Assembly (NCBI GenBank): GCA_035570275.1
Contig: DATMNI010000083.1
Coordinates: forward strand, 1 to 7,148
DNA: 7,148 bases
Source: DATMNI01 sp035570275
GTDB lineage: Bacteria; Acidobacteriota; Terriglobia; Bryobacterales; Bryobacteraceae
Direction: 5' to 3'
A program made the translations under genes and the position numbers. Positions 1 to 5,275 of this stretch are shown one piece after another. Each line of letters begins with the position of its first letter. Position 1 is the first letter of the stretch. A model generated the notes under the pieces. It did not search any database. It was not told where the DNA came from and saw only the letters and a list, made by a program, of their open reading frames with translations.

Positions 1-1009
1 GTGCGTTGGGGTGAAGGTCGGTTGGGTCCAGGACGTAGTCACGTTGCGCATAGCGGTACCGAGGGATGATGGCCTCCAGCGGAAGCGCCATGATGCCTGC
101 CGGTTCAAGGCTGTCTTCAAAATTCGCCAAGTCCTCGCTGCTGAAGCCGGTGTCGCTCCAGGAGGCGACGCGGTACGAGATGAAGTGCGTCCGGATGCCG
201 GGATAGAGGCGCCCGAGTTCGCCCATCGCTTCCACGACCACGGCCCTCGCAAGCCACGATGCCTCCCTTTTGCTGATCGGATTCAGCCCGATCCAGCTCC
301 GCCAGTTGTAGGGATCGGGATCGCCAAGTTTGCCGTCTCGGACCGGTTGTCCATCGGCGCCCAGCCTGTAGCGCGGCCCGTTCGTGTCCCATGGATTGGT
401 CACGCCGTTTGCGCGCCAGATCAGCGAGGGAATCATCAGGAATACGGCATCCGTTGGCTTGCACCGGACCGCGCGCTCGAAGCGGCCGGATTGCAATCCC
501 GCCAGAAACTGATGCGGCCCCCATCCCCCCACGGCGAAATTCTGGGTGGCTACGCGGCCCCCGCTCTGCGTCGCGATCTGCGCGGCGTAGGTATCTTCGT
601 CACTCACGCCAGAACCGAAGGTAAACGAATCGCCGAACAACAGAACGCAGGCATCGGGGTTCGCCGTCGCCTCCGGCACAACCCGGAAATGGTCAGGCCC
701 GATGGTGTAGACGACATCATTGGTTGTGCGGAGCCCTTCCGCCTTAGCGCGCGTCATCCGAGCGTTGGCCCTCGGGATAAAGCCGACATCGTCGACTAGT
801 TCGTAAAAGGCTCCGCCTCCACCTCTGCCGGGAACGCTGGCCGCACTTTGTGGCGCCTGGGATCGCTGCCAGGCGCCAAACGCCAGGGCGGCCACAACAG
901 CCGCGCCAAGGTTCACGATGACCGCTAAGCCCCAGTACTTCCAAGTTTGCTTCTTGGACCACTGGAAAAACTGCTCGAACAGCCCTGTATTTTGGCCCAA
1001 CGTACGCAT
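1..1009 (-). CDS. Membrane-anchored SGNH/GDSL hydrolase, C-terminus cut by window edge
   Basis: The minus strand is open for 336 codons from the ATG at 1009 to the left edge. Residues about 26-46 form one hydrophobic helix preceded by lysines 19, 20 and 24, so it looks like an N-in anchor with the catalytic domain in the periplasm. SGNH block I is GDSFTFGSG with the nucleophile Ser128. Block II is probably NFAVGGWG. The Asp-His motif DLHPN (Asp331, His333) ends just before the edge. Family members hydrolyse or transfer acyl groups, often acetyl groups on surface polysaccharides; the substrate here cannot be told. The closing residues lie outside the window. GAGGAGG touches the ATG directly, so the TTG at 1000-998 may be the true start. 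A plus-strand open frame at 11-799 is its shadow. Confidence 0.88.
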   Translation of the reverse strand, partial: MRTLGQNTGLFEQFFQWSKKQTWKYWGLAVIVNLGAAVVAALAFGAWQRSQAPQSAASVPGRGGGGAFYELVDDVGFIPRANARMTRAKAEGLRTTNDVVYTIGPDHFRVVPEATANPDACVLLFGDSFTFGSGVSDEDTYAAQIATQSGGRVATQNFAVGGWGPHQFLAGLQSGRFERAVRCKPTDAVFLMIPSLIWRANGVTNPWDTNGPRYRLGADGQPVRDGKLGDPDPYNWRSWIGLNPISKREASWLARAVVVEAMGELGRLYPGIRTHFISYRVASWSDTGFSSEDLANFEDSLEPAGIMALPLEAIIPRYRYAQRDYVLDPTDLHPNA

Positions 1010-1016
1010 CCTCCTC
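1010..1016 (-). promoter_or_regulatory. Strong Shine-Dalgarno of the SGNH gene
   Basis: GAGGAGG on the minus strand directly abuts the ATG at 1009-1007, leaving no spacer. The in-frame TTG at 1000-998 lies nine bases downstream, a normal distance. The site therefore favours the TTG, which would shorten the protein by three residues. Confidence 0.55.
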
Positions 1017-1149
1017 AAAAACGGATGTCGCCGCCTTAGAGGCTCAGTTACAAGCAATGTGCTATAGGTCGGCCGAGAGGGCTACGCCATCATCAAAGCC
1101 TCTGACGTGATGGTCGGCCTCGACGGCTGACCGGGCACGGCTGCACGAA

Positions 1150-1260
1150 TCAGGCGGCCAGCAACCTCGACACTTGGGCCGGCGCCCAGCGGTCACGGCC
1201 GGCAGGGGTCCGCACGCCGCGCGCTTCCACCTCGTGGGCTATGGCCCCCACCGCTCTGTG
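1150..1260 (-). pseudogene. C-terminal tail of a serine site-specific recombinase
   Basis: One minus-strand frame between a TAA at 1263-1261 and a TGA at 1152-1150 encodes 36 residues. They contain AVGAIAHEVEARGVRTPAG followed by RDRWAPAQVSRLLAA. This is the usual closing module of large serine recombinases, with an 'IA.ELN.RG..TP.G..W....V..LL' pattern. The catalytic resolvase domain is absent, and the in-frame stop just upstream shows this is a remnant and not the end of a longer gene. A second, closely similar tail lies at 6959-7033 on the same strand. The family assignment comes from the motif pattern alone. Confidence 0.6.
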
Positions 1261-1377
1261 TTAGGGCGGTTCAACTAAGCGCTGGCTGGGCGTAAGTCCG
1301 CTTGGTCTCGTCAACATTCCGCCTCAAACGTTTCCAATATGCACCTCGCCGGGGAGGGCGGTACTGGGACTAGCGTA

Positions 1378-1605
1378 ATGGTGAACCGTGTAGGGGTCGA
1401 AGAGTTGGCCCGGCGTATGTGCAAGGAGCTTTACGAGTTTACGGACGGTCAGCCGAACAAATGGCGACACATTGTCGGGGGTGACCTGATGCATAGGGCT
1501 ATGTTGTTCGCAATAGGCTGCGGGTGGCTGAAGGTTGACAGCGAAGGTATCAGAATTGGTCTGACGGATGAGGGCCGGCGGGAGGTTCGCAAGACGCTGT
1601 CTTGA
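1378..1605 (+). CDS. Small conserved protein of a 75-residue family (copy 1)
   Basis: This is a 75-residue protein of unknown function. Landmarks are ELARRMCKELYEF (residues 9-21), GQP..W.R (24-30), MH (38-39), GWL.VD (48-53) and a C-terminal IGLTDEGRR. The order of a helical start, a GW turn and a short strand ending LT..GRR suggests a small winged-helix or HTH-like fold, which is inference only. It aligns without gaps to the protein at 5018-5245, with about 39 of 75 residues identical by hand count. That alignment selects the ATG at 1378 over one at 1339 that would add 13 residues. A weak GGGA lies upstream. It has no co-directional neighbour close enough to form an operon. Confidence 0.75.
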   Translation: MVNRVGVEELARRMCKELYEFTDGQPNKWRHIVGGDLMHRAMLFAIGCGWLKVDSEGIRIGLTDEGRREVRKTLS

Positions 1606-2092
1606 GGGACGTACTGAAGCAAGCCCGCCAAAGACCTTTGAATGAAAGCGGCCGCCGCCGTTCGCCTCGACAAGGAACAAGACCAATAGGCGTCGGACCA
1701 AACATCCCGGAGTGCCATGTGTCCAGAGCCTTTGCCCTTTAGGTTCGCGCGCTAGTTGGGACGTGTGGTTTGCGAGTGCCTTGGGTGTTCGCGAGTTCGG
1801 CTAGGGTCTCGGTCTCGCTGGGTATCGGATTACGCTGGCACGAAGCGGACAGGAAAAGGCCCGCACCGGGAAGCGGGGGCAGCCGGGGCGGGCGTGACCA
1901 ACGGGCGCGGGCCGGAGCGTGCATGGGCATGCCTACGCTGGCACGGAAACGCCCCAGCCCCTTGAAAGGTGACGCAGGCACGCCAACAGTCCGCAAACGG
2001 ACAGAGCGGTGACTCGCAATCGATTTGCGCCCAAGCTTTCCTCCGAACATGAGCTTGGGGGCAAGCCATGGAGCGCGGCCTTAAAGCGCCAT
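1606..2092. other. GC-rich stretch without a supported gene
   Basis: Several overlapping frames are open here on both strands, as expected at such high GC, but none has a good ribosome site and a recognisable family. Visible structure is a repeated 12-mer TACGCTGGCACG (1831-1842 and 1934-1945) and an inverted pair GGCCCGC (1858-1864) with GCGGGCC (1907-1913). There is also a short GCATG-GG-CATGC palindrome at 1921-1932. A 103-codon minus-strand frame (2050-1739) is the best coding candidate but cannot be supported. Confidence 0.4.
1831..1945 (+). repeat. Two direct copies of TACGCTGGCACG
   Basis: The identical 12-mer occurs at 1831-1842 and 1934-1945, 103 bases apart. The similarity does not extend clearly beyond the 12 bases. 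The copies flank the very GC-rich core that carries the GGCCCGC/GCGGGCC inverted pair. Confidence 0.5.
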
Positions 2093-2408
2093 TCAGTCCG
2101 CATCGCGTCGGTAGGGCGTACTTCGCCTGCATCCGGACAGTTCACTTTGTCGAGTCACCGTTTCCCCCCGTAGACGTTCTGTAGCCGTTGTCGCTTCCTG
2201 CACTGGGGCAGCCACTCCTCCCTGCTTCGCTCCAGTTTTTGGCCCGCTCGGGTTTGGAGTTTTTGGGAACGCATCCTGATTCCGAGCGGGCTTCTCTTTG
2301 GGAAAGATGCCCATCACACGTCCCAAAATACCCACCACCGCCCCGGTCTGGGTCCTGGGCCGGCGCCGATGAGCCTCGACCGGCTCCTATGTGCGTTTCG
2401 TTGATCAT
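2093..2408 (-). pseudogene. Small basic, proline-rich hypothetical protein, probably frameshifted
   Basis: A good Shine-Dalgarno (AGGAG, minus strand of 2415-2419) sits six bases before the ATG at 2408-2406, which opens MINETHIGAGRG. That frame stays open to 2142 for 88 residues. The more protein-like sequence, however, lies in another frame from about 2338: GRVMGIFPKEKPARNQDAFP and on to a stop at 2093. A slip in the G-rich run around 2335-2348 would join the two. The second frame is supported by a degenerate copy at 3954-4016 that preserves the peptide pattern KEK..PAR.QD.FPK. I do not recognise the family. An intact 88-residue disordered protein in the first frame is the alternative reading. 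Confidence 0.4.
2229..2300. repeat. Dispersed repeat copy A with a 10-bp inverted repeat
   Basis: It shares GCTCCAGT, TTTTGGGAACG and CCGAGCGGGC, in that order, with 3954-4016. GCCCGCTCGG (2242-2251) pairs perfectly with CCGAGCGGGC (2282-2291) across a 30-base loop. Copy B retains only the right arm. The sequence lies inside the broken small gene on the minus strand, so the similarity may simply be coding homology. Confidence 0.5.
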
Positions 2409-2414
2409 ATTGAT

Positions 2415-2419
2415 CTCCT
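2415..2419 (-). promoter_or_regulatory. Shine-Dalgarno before the ATG at 2408
   Basis: AGGAG on the minus strand lies six bases before the ATG. It is among the best ribosome sites in the window and is the main reason to place a gene start there. Confidence 0.5.
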
Positions 2420-2482
2420 GTTGCGCACAGCACGCGTTGAACCCATCGCAGGAAATCAGGCGGAACTCGCAACGGCCAGTGC

Positions 2483-2605
2483 TTAGATTGTGATATGGCC
2501 GCCGGCACAAACAGCCATCACGCCGCGGCTGAAGATGGTCTCGACCTTGTGGCCGTTCACCGGATCGCCGATCCAGACCCTGATTCCGCCATCCCAAAAG
2601 GTCTC
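2483..2605 (-). pseudogene. Remnant of a small conserved protein with a GIRVWIGDPVNG motif
   Basis: A minus-strand frame ending in TAA at 2485-2483 encodes 40 residues with the convincing stretch ETFWDGGIRVWIGDPVNGHK followed by VETIF. From memory this resembles small Rhizobiales hypotheticals carrying 'GGI.VWIGD.FNG..AET', which usually continue into a helical C-terminus. Here the sequence stops early after a divergent end (AVCAGGHITI). No ATG, GTG or TTG start lies close upstream in this frame, so it is probably broken at both ends. Longer frames over the same bases lack family features. Confidence 0.4.
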
Positions 2606-2703
2606 GCAGACTGCAGTTGATCTCGCGGACGTAGAGGGCGGGTCGCGCCGTCTGTCCGGTAGCGGACGGCAACCATAAATCGGTTTCGTGCTATTTTGTT
2701 TCT

Positions 2704-2928
2704 ATGGACGAAGAGGACCCCAAACTTCTTCGGTTGTTGAAGCTTGAACTCTTTGCGTTTAGGCGCTGCGAGCGATTGAGGGGCTATCCCCCAGATGTCC
2801 AGACGGCGGCCCTCGCCCTAAAAGTTAAAGCGTCTGAGGCCGTTCGCGACTATCGCGCAAAGCATCCCTTGCACGCGCGCTTCAGCGGTGATGTTAGGGT
2901 TGGGCGCCGTAAGAATGGCGGCTCCTAG
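2704..2928 (+). CDS. Small hypothetical protein, mostly helical
   Basis: This encodes 74 residues. An acidic start (MDEEDPK) is followed by amphipathic helix-like sequence (LLRLLKLELFAFRRCERLRG) and by a second predicted helix, VQTAALALKVKASEAV. The tail is basic. I do not recognise the family. The leucine and charge pattern and the lack of an equally convincing opposite-strand reading support it. The only in-frame start is this ATG. No Shine-Dalgarno precedes it; the upstream bases are T-rich (CTATTTTGTTTCT), so translation may be leaderless or weak. It is divergent from the remnant at 2483-2605. Confidence 0.55.
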   Translation: MDEEDPKLLRLLKLELFAFRRCERLRGYPPDVQTAALALKVKASEAVRDYRAKHPLHARFSGDVRVGRRKNGGS

Positions 2929-3125
2929 GGCCCCCGTCGACGGCCGACGGTTGAGCCCTCGCATTGCTTGCTCAGAACGCCGGGGTAATGGCTGCCAAGG
3001 TCGATCGGCCGTTGAGCAGGGGCGCCCGGCCCCATCGCGTATGTCCGCCATCAAAGGCCCGCTCGTGTCCGTCCCGAAGAACCGGGAGACGGCCTGGGGC
3101 AAATGACGGTTTTTCGCGGGCGTCT
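2929..3125. other. Intergenic stretch before the Crp/Fnr gene
   Basis: No gene is supported here. Open frames on both strands lack a ribosome site and family features. A 21-codon frame from an ATG at about 3040 is too short to argue for. Confidence 0.4.
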
Positions 3126-3153
3126 ATGACGGAAGGGCGCGGAAGCGTATAAT
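3126..3153 (+). promoter_or_regulatory. Sigma-70-type promoter of the Crp/Fnr gene
   Basis: A perfect -10 TATAAT lies at 3148-3153. A -35 candidate ATGACG (3126-3131, four of six matches to TTGACA) lies 16 bases upstream. Transcription would start near 3160, about 20 bases before the ATG at 3181. Confidence 0.6.
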
Positions 3154-3156
3154 GGT

Positions 3157-3168
3157 TCCCTGCAGGGA
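3157..3168. promoter_or_regulatory. Palindromic operator candidate TCCCTGCAGGGA
   Basis: This perfect 12-base palindrome begins three bases after the -10 box and covers the expected transcription start. A protein bound there would block the promoter, so it could be a repressor or autoregulatory site. It does not look like the classical TGTGA-N6-TCACA or FNR/FixK sites. Which factor binds it, if any, is unknown. Confidence 0.4.
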
Positions 3169-3180
3169 CAGGTGGGCAGT

Positions 3181-3834
3181 ATGGCTAGGAAAGCCGAGTC
3201 CATTTTCGATCCAAAAGCCTTTCTCGCGACCATAGGTCCGGGTCACAGCGTCTCCGACTTCCGCAAGGACGAAGTGGTCTTCCGGCAGTCGTCTGCCGCG
3301 GACGCGGTTTTCTACGTCCAGAAGGGCAAGATCAAGATTGTGGTCGCGTCCAAGCAGGGCAAGGAAGCGGTGGTCGCGGTTATGAACACCGGCGACTTCT
3401 TCGGCGAAGGGTGCCTGATCGGCCAGCCCTTACGCCTGGCAACGGCCAAGGCCATGACCGAAAGCCAGATCGTCCAGGTCAGCAAGGCCGAGATGGTGCG
3501 CGTCCTTCACGCCGAGCCGAGCTTCGCCGAGCTGTTCATGAAGCATCTTCTGACGCGCAACAGCCGGGTCGAGGAAGATTTGGTCGATCAGCTCTTCAAC
3601 TCAAGCGAAAAGCGGCTGGCACGCACGCTTCTTCTGCTGGCGAATATAGGTAAGGACGGCGGTCCTCAGCCCATCACCACACCGATCAGCCAAGAGACGT
3701 TGGCCGAAATCATCGGCACGACGCGCCCGCGCGTGAGTCTCTTCATGAACAAGTTCAGAAAGTTGGGCTTCATCGACTACAACGGCCACCTGGAGGTCCA
3801 TAGCTCGTTGGTGGGCGTCCTTTTGCGCGAATGA
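3181..3834 (+). CDS. Crp/Fnr-family transcriptional regulator
   Basis: This 217-residue protein has the two-domain layout of the Crp/Fnr family. An N-terminal cyclic-nucleotide-binding-like beta barrel covers about residues 20-115, with the loop GDFFGEGCLIGQPLR at 71-85. A dimer helix follows, then a winged HTH at about 140-205 with ISQETLAEIIGTTRPRVS (169-186) as the helix-turn-helix. The loop keeps Glu76 and Arg85 but lacks the Arg-Ser pair of E. coli CRP, so cAMP binding is doubtful. Cys78 is the only cysteine I see, so no FNR-type iron-sulfur cluster is expected. The ATG at 3181 is chosen over a GTG at 3172 because AGGTGGG lies just upstream. It is transcribed alone; its targets are unknown. 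Confidence 0.93.
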   Translation: MARKAESIFDPKAFLATIGPGHSVSDFRKDEVVFRQSSAADAVFYVQKGKIKIVVASKQGKEAVVAVMNTGDFFGEGCLIGQPLRLATAKAMTESQIVQVSKAEMVRVLHAEPSFAELFMKHLLTRNSRVEEDLVDQLFNSSEKRLARTLLLLANIGKDGGPQPITTPISQETLAEIIGTTRPRVSLFMNKFRKLGFIDYNGHLEVHSSLVGVLLRE

Positions 3835-3880
3835 TGAACGGAGACACATCCGTACGCCGAACTTAGGGCTGAGTCCGCAA

Positions 3881-3910
3881 ACCGCCGTTGCCCGCCGCTT
3901 TTCGGGCGGT
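3881..3910 (+). terminator. Possible weak terminator after the Crp/Fnr gene
   Basis: ACCGCC (3881-3886) can pair with GGCGGT (3905-3910). Alternatively GCCCG (3890-3894) can pair with CGGGC (3903-3907) around CCGCTTTT. It lies about 50 bases after the stop codon. No T-run follows, so a Rho-independent terminator is not certain. Confidence 0.3.
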
Positions 3911-3929
3911 AAAGATGTGGACGCTTCCA

Positions 3930-3960
3930 CTGGAGCAGCACGCTCGCCACTTTGCTCCAG
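3930..3960. repeat. 8-bp perfect inverted repeat CTGGAGCA/TGCTCCAG
   Basis: CTGGAGCA at 3930-3937 pairs perfectly with TGCTCCAG at 3953-3960 across a 15-base loop. It directly adjoins the dispersed repeat copy B. Confidence 0.5.
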
Positions 3961-4016
3961 TCATTGCGGGGAGGGTTTTGGGAACGGATCTGATCCCGAG
4001 CGGGCCATTTTTCTTT
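3954..4016. repeat. Dispersed repeat copy B (decayed)
   Basis: It matches 2229-2300 at GCTCCAGT, TTTTGGGAACG and CCGAGCGGGC. Read on the minus strand and allowing one missing base near 3990, it encodes PARDQDPFPK against PARNQDAFPK in copy A. That suggests a broken second copy of the same small gene. Confidence 0.45.
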
Positions 4017-4040
4017 ACGGCGGACCTTTAGCTAACACGG

Positions 4041-4063
4041 CCGGTCCACACGCGGTGGACCGG
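4041..4063. other. Strong 9-bp hairpin in the dioxygenase upstream region
   Basis: CCGGTCCAC (4041-4049) and GTGGACCGG (4055-4063) are perfect complements around the 5-base loop ACGCG. There is no T-run on either side, so it is not a standard terminator. It could be an operator, an attenuator stem or part of a small RNA. Confidence 0.5.
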
Positions 4064-4182
4064 AGCGGGTCACTTCTCGTCCATTAAGGTCACTGCTGCC
4101 ATGAAGCGCGCCGGCTGATGTTGCGCGCCGTTGGTCTTGGCGACGAAAGGACGCTGTAAGTCAGCCGACGCATAATAGCGCG

Positions 4183-4198
4183 GGTTGCTTGGTTGCTT
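4183..4198 (+). repeat. Tandem repeat GGTTGCTT x2
   Basis: Two exact 8-base copies (4183-4190 and 4191-4198) are followed by a partial GCTTGG. They lie 38 bases before the dioxygenase ATG, within its likely leader. A CATAAT at 4171-4176, one mismatch from a -10 box, lies just before them, but its -35 is poor. Confidence 0.4.
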
Positions 4199-4224
4199 GC
4201 TTGGCTGACATCGTCCACTTCATT

Positions 4225-4229
4225 GAGAG
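4225..4229 (+). promoter_or_regulatory. Ribosome site of the dioxygenase gene
   Basis: GAGAG lies seven bases before the ATG at 4237. It supports this start over an in-frame TTG at 4189, which would add 16 residues of unrelated appearance. Confidence 0.45.
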
Positions 4230-4236
4230 TAAGGGG

Positions 4237-4914
4237 ATGAGGGTAAAGCAGGAAGTCCAGGAACTTTTTCCCACGCCGCTCTGGGTCCTCAACATTCTCC
4301 CAGCGGATGCCGTTGCCTTCAACGCCAAGCTCAAAACCGAAATCGAAAACATCATTTCGCCGCGCCCCAAGGTACCCAGCGGCAGCAACTGGCAGACGCC
4401 GCACGATCTGCACACACGTCCGACCTTCGCAGACTTCACCAAGCTGGTAGAGATTGCGGCGCAGAGCGTCGCGCAGTACCTGCAGGTCGATAGTTTTCCG
4501 ATGATGATTACGGGCTGCTGGGCCAACATCAATCCGCCGGGCGCCTACCACCCCACCCACAATCACCCGAACAATTACTTGAGCGGCGTTTACTATGTCG
4601 CAGTACCCGAGGGCGGCCCGGAACTCGTTTTCCAGGACCCGCGACCGGTCCTGATGATGCCCTGGACCGGCAAGCTCAGCCGCGTTACCGCCAACGCCTC
4701 CGTCGCCCAACCGCAGCCGGGCCGCATGGTAATATTCCCGGCCTGGCTGAGGCACCACGTTCCCTCCAACCAAGGCACGACCGAGCGCATCAGCATCTCG
4801 TTCAATCTCATGTTCACCAACTTCGCCGAGACGCTGGCCGCGCCAAGGTGGAAGCCGACGGCAGGCAAGGGCGAGGGCGCTGTGATTCCGAATTCCGACG
4901 CCGGCAGTTCGTAG
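4237..4914 (+). CDS. Putative 2OG-Fe(II) oxygenase (TIGR02466-like)
   Basis: This 225-residue protein resembles the family of putative 2-oxoglutarate- and iron-dependent oxygenases defined by TIGR02466. Visible landmarks are LFPTPLW (10-16), the metal-site region HPTHNHPNNYLSGVYYV (105-121), FQDPR (132-136), and a distal FPAWLRHHVPSN (167-178) followed by ERISISFN (183-190). The likely iron ligands are among His108/His110 and His173/His174, with Asp134 or an Asn as the third. Arg184 is placed to bind 2-oxoglutarate. The classical HxD pair is not evident. It is predicted to be cytoplasmic, with no signal peptide. The substrate is unknown. It is followed 103 bases later by the small protein at 5018-5245 on the same strand. 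A long minus-strand frame over it is a shadow. Confidence 0.85.
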   Translation: MRVKQEVQELFPTPLWVLNILPADAVAFNAKLKTEIENIISPRPKVPSGSNWQTPHDLHTRPTFADFTKLVEIAAQSVAQYLQVDSFPMMITGCWANINPPGAYHPTHNHPNNYLSGVYYVAVPEGGPELVFQDPRPVLMMPWTGKLSRVTANASVAQPQPGRMVIFPAWLRHHVPSNQGTTERISISFNLMFTNFAETLAAPRWKPTAGKGEGAVIPNSDAGSS

Positions 4915-5004
4915 GAGTAGGCTGCGGATGTGAGCCACGCGCCCGTAGAGAATGGGCACAGCGTTTTCGTCACTGGAATAGGGGGGAGCTAGGAGGGAGC
5001 GTTC

Positions 5005-5009
5005 GGAGG
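5005..5009 (+). promoter_or_regulatory. Shine-Dalgarno of the second 75-residue family gene
   Basis: GGAGG lies eight bases before the ATG at 5018. It fixes the start of the 75-residue protein, and through the alignment also supports the ATG at 1378 for its paralogue. Confidence 0.65.
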
Positions 5010-5017
5010 CTCAGCGC

Positions 5018-5245
5018 ATGGAAAAGCGCGCCACTGCAGATGAGTTGGCCCGCGTCCTATGCAGGGAACTCTACGAGTTCACCTACGGGTGGCCGATGGA
5101 GTGGCGAAAGCCCGTCGGCGGGGCGCGGATGCATATGGCTGTAGAGCACGCTGTCGAGCATGGATGGCTTCTCGTTGATGATCGGGACGACAGCATTTGC
5201 CTGACCGAGGCTGGGAGACGGTTGGCACGCAAGGCGTTGTCTTGA
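5018..5245 (+). CDS. Small conserved protein of a 75-residue family (copy 2)
   Basis: This is exactly 75 residues and is a paralogue of the protein at 1378-1605, with about 39 identical positions and no gaps. Shared landmarks are ELAR..C.ELYEFT.G.P..WR (residues 9-30), VGG..MH.A (33-41), GWL.VD (48-53) and I.LT..GRR..RK.LS (59-75). The function is unknown. The conserved Trp residues, the GW turn and the basic C-terminus suggest a small HTH-like or protein-binding fold, which is inference only. It follows the dioxygenase on the same strand after 103 bases, so co-transcription is possible. A frameshifted third member lies convergently just downstream (5276-5434). Confidence 0.78.
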   Translation: MEKRATADELARVLCRELYEFTYGWPMEWRKPVGGARMHMAVEHAVEHGWLLVDDRDDSICLTEAGRRLARKALS

Positions 5246-5275
5246 GAAACAGCTTCGGCATGGCAATCCAACGGC

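Larger units (their letters stand above)
3835..4236. other. Hairpin-rich intergenic region without a gene
   Basis: About 400 bases lie between the regulator and the dioxygenase. I see several inverted repeats, a decayed copy of a repeat also found at 2229-2300, and an 8-base tandem repeat near the dioxygenase start. A structured leader or small RNA is possible but unproven. A minus-strand frame here reads KEKWPARDQ but has no start codon and stops at once upstream. Confidence 0.45.

Noticed and set aside
11..799. A 262-codon plus-strand open frame
   Set aside because: It is antisense to the SGNH hydrolase, whose catalytic motifs are clear. The plus-strand product has the arginine- and proline-rich look of a shadow frame.
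1068..1130. A short plus-strand peptide, GYAIIKASDVMVGLDG
   Set aside because: It is only 20 codons between stops and has no start. It looks protein-like but cannot be supported as a gene.
1739..2050. A 103-codon minus-strand frame starting ATG at 2050
   Set aside because: No good Shine-Dalgarno and no family resemblance. Several other frames are equally open in this GC-rich stretch.
2818..3102. A 94-codon minus-strand frame over the end of the 2704 gene
   Set aside because: No ribosome site and no recognisable family. The plus-strand helical protein is the better reading.
4090..4959. A 289-codon minus-strand open frame
   Set aside because: It is antisense to the putative dioxygenase, which has recognisable motifs and a ribosome site. 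The minus-strand product shows none.
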